From contig JAEOTV010000132.1 in the NCBI GenBank assembly GCA_016839635.1, positions 1 through 7,089 of the forward strand: DNA of 7,089 nucleotides, read 5' to 3'. Numbering within the stretch: position 1 is the stretch's first letter; every line of letters begins with the position of its first letter. The notes beneath the pieces were generated by a model that worked only from the letters and a program-made list of their open reading frames with translations, did no database searches and was not told the DNA's origin. Source of the stretch: Promethearchaeota archaeon (lineage in GTDB: Archaea; Asgardarchaeota; Lokiarchaeia; Sigynarchaeales; SOKP01). Position numbers and translations under genes: made by a program. Below, piece after piece: positions 1 to 7,089 of the stretch.

Positions 1-238
1 ATTCTTGTTCTAATATTCTACAGTATTCATTATATGCATTGATATGTCTTTTAACCTGCTTTTCTGTATCAAAAATAGGAATTCTCTTATAAGCTAATTG
101 TGCAGGATCATTAATAATTTCGAAAACCAAACTCATTTCTCCGAATCCTAGAATTTTTATAGGGATTTTGCCATTCTCGGGATTGATTGTATCTATAGTA
201 TCTTCAAACTTTTTTAATAATTCAATATTGATATTCAT
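1..238 (-). CDS. Protein-kinase-like (phosphotransferase-fold) protein, N-terminal part, cut by window edge
   Basis: Reading leftward from the ATG at 238-236, an open frame of 79 codons runs off the left edge without a stop. The visible protein starts MNINIELLKKFEDTID. It has a glycine-rich-loop-like segment, ILGFGEMSLVFEI (residues 29-41; G31, G33, V38), and then LAYKRIP with K51. The spacing of 20 residues from G31 to K51 resembles the nucleotide-binding loop and the 'AxK' lysine of protein kinases and aminoglycoside-phosphotransferase-like enzymes. The third glycine of the classical loop is missing (S36). The catalytic loop and DFG-type motif would lie outside the window, so activity cannot be judged. 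The gene is divergent from lacZ across about 240 bp. No Shine-Dalgarno site precedes the ATG. The fold is inferred from these short motifs only; the substrate is unknown, and a pseudokinase or an unrelated protein remains possible. Confidence 0.6.
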   Translation of the reverse strand, partial: MNINIELLKKFEDTIDTINPENGKIPIKILGFGEMSLVFEIINDPAQLAYKRIPIFDTEKQVKRHINAYNEYCRILEQE

Positions 239-3665
<3,427 letters not shown>

Positions 3666-3675
3666 GTGTAAAACT

Positions 3676-3683
3676 ATTTATAT
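3676..3683 (+). promoter_or_regulatory. Candidate TATA box for the ferredoxin-domain gene
   Basis: ATTTATAT lies 11 bp after the lacZ stop and about 55-63 bp before the next ATG. Initiation about 25 bp downstream would give a leader near 30 bases that contains the Shine-Dalgarno-like site at 3728-3733. This suggests the iron-sulphur gene can be transcribed on its own, although read-through from lacZ is also possible. Confidence 0.35.
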
Positions 3684-3727
3684 CTTTAAGACAATATGAA
3701 AATATTCAAATTATCAAAATAATGAGT

Positions 3728-3733
3728 GGGGAT
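3728..3733 (+). promoter_or_regulatory. Shine-Dalgarno-like site before the ferredoxin-domain gene
   Basis: GGGGAT sits five bases before ATG 3739. It partly matches the pyrimidine-rich 3' end of 16S rRNA and is the best-placed ribosome-binding candidate among the starts in the window. It supports the ATG at 3739. Confidence 0.4.
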
Positions 3734-3738
3734 ATCTA

Positions 3739-4554
3739 ATGGCTCGTCCCTTATGGTTTGTAAAATTACTTAAAAAGGCGTTTCCAAACATAAAGTTTAT
3801 TGCCAAATTAACAAACTTGCCCATTTTGGGTACTGTCTTCGATCAACTCCTATTTAAGGGCGATGATATTTTATATCTCCCACAAGATAAAGTCATTGAG
3901 ATTAATAAACCAATGGGTGAATATGATGAATTTGTTTTACCTTCTCAAGTCCTGGAATATTTTATTAATAAAGCTAAAAATCATTGGGTTATGAATTTCT
4001 GTATATGTAGATCAAGTATGAAATGCCAAGACTATCCTACTGATTTAGGGTGTCTTTTTCTTGGAGATGCTGTACTGGATATTAATCCCAAATTAGGAAA
4101 ATTAGTAACTAAAGAAGCGGCTCTGGGTCATTTAGAAAAGTGTAGAGATGCGGGATTAATACAAATGATTGGTAGAAATAGATTAGATGCTCAATGGCTT
4201 GGAGTTAAACCCGGAGAAAAACTATTAAGCATATGTAATTGTGATCCGTGCTGTTGTTTATGGAGAGTGTCTTCAATCTTAGCTCCCAAGATAGGTTTAA
4301 AAATTAAAAGAATGCCAGGAGTAAAAGTTCAGGTTACTGATAAATGTATTAGATGCGGAACATGCATTAAAGGGATTTGTTTCGTAAACGCTATAGAATT
4401 AACAGACAAAAAGGCTTTTATAAGTAATGAATGCCGAGGATGTGGTCGATGTGTTGATATATGCCCCCAGAAAGCAATAGAAATAAGATTTGAAGATACC
4501 AATTTTGTGAAAAAATCAATTGAAAAAATTGATAAGATCATAGATGTAGCTTAG
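3739..4554 (+). CDS. Iron-sulphur protein: cysteine-rich N-terminal domain plus 2[4Fe-4S] ferredoxin domain
   Basis: The 271-residue protein has 18 cysteines. The C-terminal part is a ferredoxin domain. Its first motif is C203-x2-C206-x2-C209-x4-C214, one residue longer than usual in the last gap, and its second is the standard C232-x2-C235-x2-C238-x3-C242-P. This should hold two [4Fe-4S] clusters for low-potential electron transfer. Upstream are two further cysteine groups: C88/C90/C96/C105 in FCICRSSMKCQDYPTDLGC, and C166/C168/C171-173 in ICNCDPCCCLW, plus a lone C135. From memory, anaerobic bacteria and archaea carry proteins of this architecture, usually annotated only as 4Fe-4S binding proteins; I know no assigned function. 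There is no signal peptide or clear membrane segment, so it is probably cytosolic. It lies 73 bp after lacZ on the same strand and convergent to the acyl-CoA synthetase gene. The redox partner is unknown. The ferredoxin domain is certain; the role of the N-terminal part is open. Confidence 0.9.
   Translation: MARPLWFVKLLKKAFPNIKFIAKLTNLPILGTVFDQLLFKGDDILYLPQDKVIEINKPMGEYDEFVLPSQVLEYFINKAKNHWVMNFCICRSSMKCQDYPTDLGCLFLGDAVLDINPKLGKLVTKEAALGHLEKCRDAGLIQMIGRNRLDAQWLGVKPGEKLLSICNCDPCCCLWRVSSILAPKIGLKIKRMPGVKVQVTDKCIRCGTCIKGICFVNAIELTDKKAFISNECRGCGRCVDICPQKAIEIRFEDTNFVKKSIEKIDKIIDVA
4510..4528 (-). terminator. Candidate T-rich terminator for the synthetase alpha gene
   Basis: On the minus strand, two T6 tracts (4528-4523 and 4515-4510) lie 44-62 bases past the synthetase stop codon, inside the 3' end of the convergent ferredoxin gene. 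A short inverted repeat (CAATT 4517-4521 / AATTG 4527-4531) overlaps them. Archaeal RNA polymerase commonly terminates at oligo-T tracts, so this is plausible but not specific in AT-rich DNA. Confidence 0.3.
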
Positions 4555-4571
4555 GTTTGAAAATGTCAGAT

Positions 4572-6014
4572 TTATTCTTTCCCAAAAAAATTCTTTAGTT
4601 TTAAATTATCAACTCTAGTTCTTTCTTTCAATGCCGCTACTGCTTGAATTGTTTCTCTGATTGAATGAAAGACGGGAATATTAGCGAGTTCTAGTGATTC
4701 TATTATCAATGAATATTTAGGTACGTACGGGACAAAGCACACAACCGGTTTGTTTTTATGTGATATAATATTTGCAATCCTCCGTCCAATTTGAAAGGAA
4801 ATGTTCGGGGGATAAGGTAGTAATAACATTATTATACATTCAATATTTTCTAGATCAGATAAATAGCGAATTATGCTCTCGATATCTGTATCTAATACAG
4901 AACCTGTTAAATCTATAGGGTTGTTAAAGGATGCAATTTCTTTAGCCACAGGATTCATAAGTTCTTTTAAATCTCTCTTTTCTTGCTGAGAAAACCGTAC
5001 AGCATTCAATCCATATTCCTTTAACATGTCCGATGCTATAACAGCATGTCCTCCAGAAACTGAAACAATTGCTACATCTCCATGAGTAATGACATTTTCC
5101 CCAAACGGATTTCTCCGTTGTGATAAAACATCAAATACTTTTAAGCTTGTTAATAATTCTCTTTCATTCGAGGGTTGAATAATAAAATGTTGTCTTAATG
5201 CGTTATAGATGATTTTAAAATCACCTGCTAAACTTGCGGTATGTGATTGAGTAGCTACTTTTCCTTCTCTCGTCTTTCCGCCAAAAAATACAATTACAGT
5301 ATCTTCCGATTTTTTTGCTAATTGTAAAAATTCTTTTGCTCTACCTTCTTTAAAACCTTCTAAATAAAACGCTATATTTGAGGTTTCAGGATCTACTTGA
5401 CTGAAGTATTCTAATAACATAGCTTCATCCACAACTGCTCGATTTCCAATAGAAACCGCTGTGGAAACTCCAATATTTCTTTCATTGAACTTTACAAAGA
5501 ACTGATCTACGAGTACTCCCCCACTCTGGCTTATAAGCGCTACAGATCCCTTTGGTGGTCTTGTTATGCGTTCTGTTGGTAGAAAGATTGTATCTACAAG
5601 TGGTGGAGCATAAACTCCTAGGCAATTTGGTCCAAGTACCGCTAAATCGTTATCAAATGCTATTTTTATTAAACTCTCTTGTCTCTTTTTACCTTTTCCT
5701 CCAATTTCAGCGAACCCACCCCCAATTATTACAGCCGCAGGAATCTTTAAATCAGCACAATCTTGAATATAATCTAATGTATCATCAGGACCCACAGCAA
5801 TCACTAGGAGATCTGGAATTTCTGGTAATTTATCTAAACGTTCATATAGTTGGATTCCTTCAATATCTCCCCCACTAGGATATATTCCATAGACTTTAAC
5901 CTGCATTTCAAACTCATTTTTTAATAAAACTATTCTTCCAGGGCTTAATGGGTTCTTTTTACTGATTCCAACAACGCACATCGATTTTGGCTTAAAAAGC
6001 TTTTCTAAATCCAT
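4572..6014 (-). CDS. Acetate/acyl-CoA ligase (ADP-forming), alpha subunit
   Basis: Enzymes of this family (ACD; NDP-forming acyl-CoA synthetases) convert acyl-CoA, ADP and phosphate into acid, CoA and ATP, the energy-yielding last step of sugar or amino-acid fermentation in many archaea. The 480-residue protein has the alpha-subunit layout: a CoA-binding Rossmann domain (about 1-135, VVGISKKNPLSPG at 14-26, GPNCLG at 128-133), a succinyl-CoA-ligase-like domain (about 155-300), and the third alpha domain (about 310-465, NNPIDLTG at 364-371). The phosphorylated histidine is H258 in QSHTASLAG, and the conserved Glu of YLEG is E219. The usual SHTGSLAG has Ala for Gly, and nearby positions diverge (QHFIIQP instead of the usual QAGVIR-like stretch). 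No ATP-grasp beta subunit is fused or adjacent in the window. The ATG at 6014 is well supported: an in-frame TAA lies six codons upstream with no alternative start between. The acyl substrate is not predictable from sequence. Confidence 0.88.
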   Translation of the reverse strand: MDLEKLFKPKSMCVVGISKKNPLSPGRIVLLKNEFEMQVKVYGIYPSGGDIEGIQLYERLDKLPEIPDLLVIAVGPDDTLDYIQDCADLKIPAAVIIGGGFAEIGGKGKKRQESLIKIAFDNDLAVLGPNCLGVYAPPLVDTIFLPTERITRPPKGSVALISQSGGVLVDQFFVKFNERNIGVSTAVSIGNRAVVDEAMLLEYFSQVDPETSNIAFYLEGFKEGRAKEFLQLAKKSEDTVIVFFGGKTREGKVATQSHTASLAGDFKIIYNALRQHFIIQPSNERELLTSLKVFDVLSQRRNPFGENVITHGDVAIVSVSGGHAVIASDMLKEYGLNAVRFSQQEKRDLKELMNPVAKEIASFNNPIDLTGSVLDTDIESIIRYLSDLENIECIIMLLLPYPPNISFQIGRRIANIISHKNKPVVCFVPYVPKYSLIIESLELANIPVFHSIRETIQAVAALKERTRVDNLKLKNFFGKE

Positions 6015-6048
6015 CTTAACCAGAATATAATGTTAGTTTGTATTAAAG

Positions 6049-6057
6049 TATATTAAA
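6049..6057 (-). promoter_or_regulatory. Candidate TATA box for the synthetase alpha gene
   Basis: Read on the minus strand this is TTTAATATA, centred about 39 bp before the ATG at 6014. Initiation about 25 bp downstream would leave a leader of around a dozen bases. Only a weak Shine-Dalgarno-like GGTTAAG precedes the ATG. The 169-bp gap to the transporter gene thus seems to hold two divergent promoters; nothing else was recognised in it. Confidence 0.35.
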
Positions 6058-6150
6058 TTAAGATTTAAATAATATTTATTTTTCTCTTAGAGTTTTTGAA
6101 ATTAAATCTTTATTAGCAAAGAAAATGAAATAGTATCAATTTAACATTTC

Positions 6151-6159
6151 TTATAAAAA
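6151..6159 (+). promoter_or_regulatory. Candidate TATA box for the GPH transporter gene
   Basis: TTATAAAAA is centred about 29 bp before ATG 6184. Archaeal initiation about 25 bp downstream would fall near 6180, so the message would be leaderless or nearly so. This fits the lack of a good ribosome-binding site; only GAGAGAG at 6168-6174 is purine-rich. It is the best-placed TATA-like box in the window. Confidence 0.5.
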
Positions 6160-6183
6160 CCAAAATTGAGAGAGTACGAAAAA

Positions 6184-7089
6184 ATGAAAAATGAAGAACA
6201 TTCAATTAAAGGAGCAGCCACTTATGCAACTGGACAGATTGCAGATCAAGCCGCATATCAATCTTTTACTTTTCTTGTATTTACCTTCTATTTTGCAGTG
6301 GTTCAACTCAATATAACTCTAATTACAGTAGGGTTCATAATATGGGCAGTTTGGAACAGCTTCAATGACCCTATGCTAGGTTATCTTTCAGATAGAACAC
6401 ATACTAAATTTGGGCGCCGGATGCCATTTATTATGATCTCGATAATTCCACTAGGGATTGTTCTGTTTCTATTATTCACACCACCTTTACCCATTGGTGT
6501 TGCAAATCAACTAGGGAATTTTGTATATTTCTTAATCATAATTATTGTATTTGAATTCTTCTATACAATGTACAGCCTTAATGCTACATCTCTATTTCCT
6601 GAAACTTTTATCTCTAGAAAAGAAAGGACCATGGCTAATAATGTTAGACAGGTATTTCTTATTTTGGGTTTAATTGTAGCATTTATTTTACCTTCAGCAT
6701 TTATAGCTAATTATGCTCCAACGGCCCCAGCGGAGAAGGTTACGGCTCTAGGTGAATATCAGATTTTTGGTATTGTATTAGCTATTATTGTAATTGTTGT
6801 TGGAGGTATTTTTATAAAATTTACCCCTCGAGAAAAGGTTGAGTTCAAAGAAGATTATAAGAACGCACCAGGCTTTTTTACTTCTATAAAGCTTTGCCTA
6901 AAAAATAAATCTTTTATGTGGTATATTCCTGCGGAAATTGCTAATTGGTTTGTATATGGTATTCTTCCTACATTAGTACCGATTTACGCTAAAGTAGTTT
7001 TAGGAATGGAAGATGCTACCATGATCTCACTCTTATTAGGAGCTACATTCTTAGCATCGGCTCTTTTCATAACAATCATATGGAAACCA
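6184..7089 (+). CDS. GPH-family (MFS_2) sugar:cation symporter, N-terminal 302 residues, cut by window edge
   Basis: The frame opens at ATG 6184 and is still open at the right edge (302 codons; full-length relatives have about 450-500 residues). The carrier should import a glycoside, pentoside or hexuronide with a cation across the cytoplasmic membrane. The family signature is clear: NDPMLGYLSDRTHTKFGRR (61-79) followed by MP, the cytoplasmic loop typical of MelB/LacS/XynP-like carriers. Hydrophobic segments are visible near 26-45, 46-60, 81-99, 113-133, 156-176, 192-212, 247-268 and 279-299. An acidic residue in the first helix (D21) is where MelB-type carriers have a sugar-binding Asp (inference). 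An alternative in-frame TTG at 6166 is possible, but an in-frame TAA at 6154-6156 limits extension. It is divergent from the synthetase gene and lies 2.5 kb beyond lacZ, so joint use with LacZ is plausible but unproven. The sugar cannot be named from sequence. Confidence 0.88.
   Translation, partial: MKNEEHSIKGAATYATGQIADQAAYQSFTFLVFTFYFAVVQLNITLITVGFIIWAVWNSFNDPMLGYLSDRTHTKFGRRMPFIMISIIPLGIVLFLLFTPPLPIGVANQLGNFVYFLIIIIVFEFFYTMYSLNATSLFPETFISRKERTMANNVRQVFLILGLIVAFILPSAFIANYAPTAPAEKVTALGEYQIFGIVLAIIVIVVGGIFIKFTPREKVEFKEDYKNAPGFFTSIKLCLKNKSFMWYIPAEIANWFVYGILPTLVPIYAKVVLGMEDATMISLLLGATFLASALFITIIWKP

Noticed and set aside
4329..4541. Open frame of 70 codons antisense to the ferredoxin domain
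   Set aside because: Its His/Pro/Thr-rich sequence mirrors the cysteine codons of the sense strand; there is no independent evidence for it.
5552..5878. Open frame of 108 codons on the plus strand antisense to the synthetase alpha gene
   Set aside because: The sense strand encodes a clearly conserved ACD domain. This frame is Leu/Gln/Val-rich without any family feature.

Overview
The window is AT-rich (about one third G+C by eye) and gene-dense. Several genes are preceded by AT-rich TATA-like boxes at distances that fit archaeal transcription, and strong Shine-Dalgarno sites are scarce. Arginine is mostly AGA/AGG and isoleucine is often ATA. One gene encodes an alpha subunit of an ADP-forming acyl-CoA synthetase, an enzyme type that is common in archaea. 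I infer an anaerobic archaeon, possibly of the Asgard/Lokiarchaeota type. No rRNA or other lineage marker is present, so this placement is tentative, and an AT-rich anaerobic bacterium is not excluded.

Layout from left to right. (1) The 5' part of a minus-strand gene with a protein-kinase-like N-lobe runs off the left edge (1-238). (2) A divergent intergenic region of about 240 bp carries promoter-like sequences. (3) A full-length LacZ-type GH2 beta-galactosidase lies on the plus strand (start near 486, stop at 3665). (4) After a 73-bp gap comes a plus-strand iron-sulphur protein (3739-4554): a cysteine-rich N-terminal domain fused to a 2[4Fe-4S] ferredoxin domain. (5) Convergent to it, 17 bp away, is a minus-strand alpha subunit of an ADP-forming acetyl/acyl-CoA synthetase (4572-6014), with no ATP-grasp beta subunit in view. 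(6) A divergent gap of 169 bp precedes a plus-strand GPH-family sugar:cation symporter (6184 to the right edge), truncated at 302 residues.

Taken together, the genes fit saccharide fermentation. The GPH carrier would import a glycoside, cytoplasmic LacZ would split it, and the acyl-CoA synthetase could make ATP from acetyl- or acyl-CoA. The ferredoxin protein would handle low-potential electrons. The genes lie on both strands, each with its own promoter-like sequence, so this is a functional neighbourhood at most, not one operon. No mobile element, CRISPR array, tRNA or rRNA was seen. The points most worth a second look are active-site substitutions in LacZ (Trp999 to Gly and Asn102 to Asp in E. 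coli numbering), the ten-cysteine N-terminal region of the ferredoxin protein, the unpaired synthetase alpha subunit, and a repeat with a seven-codon ORF at the start of lacZ.
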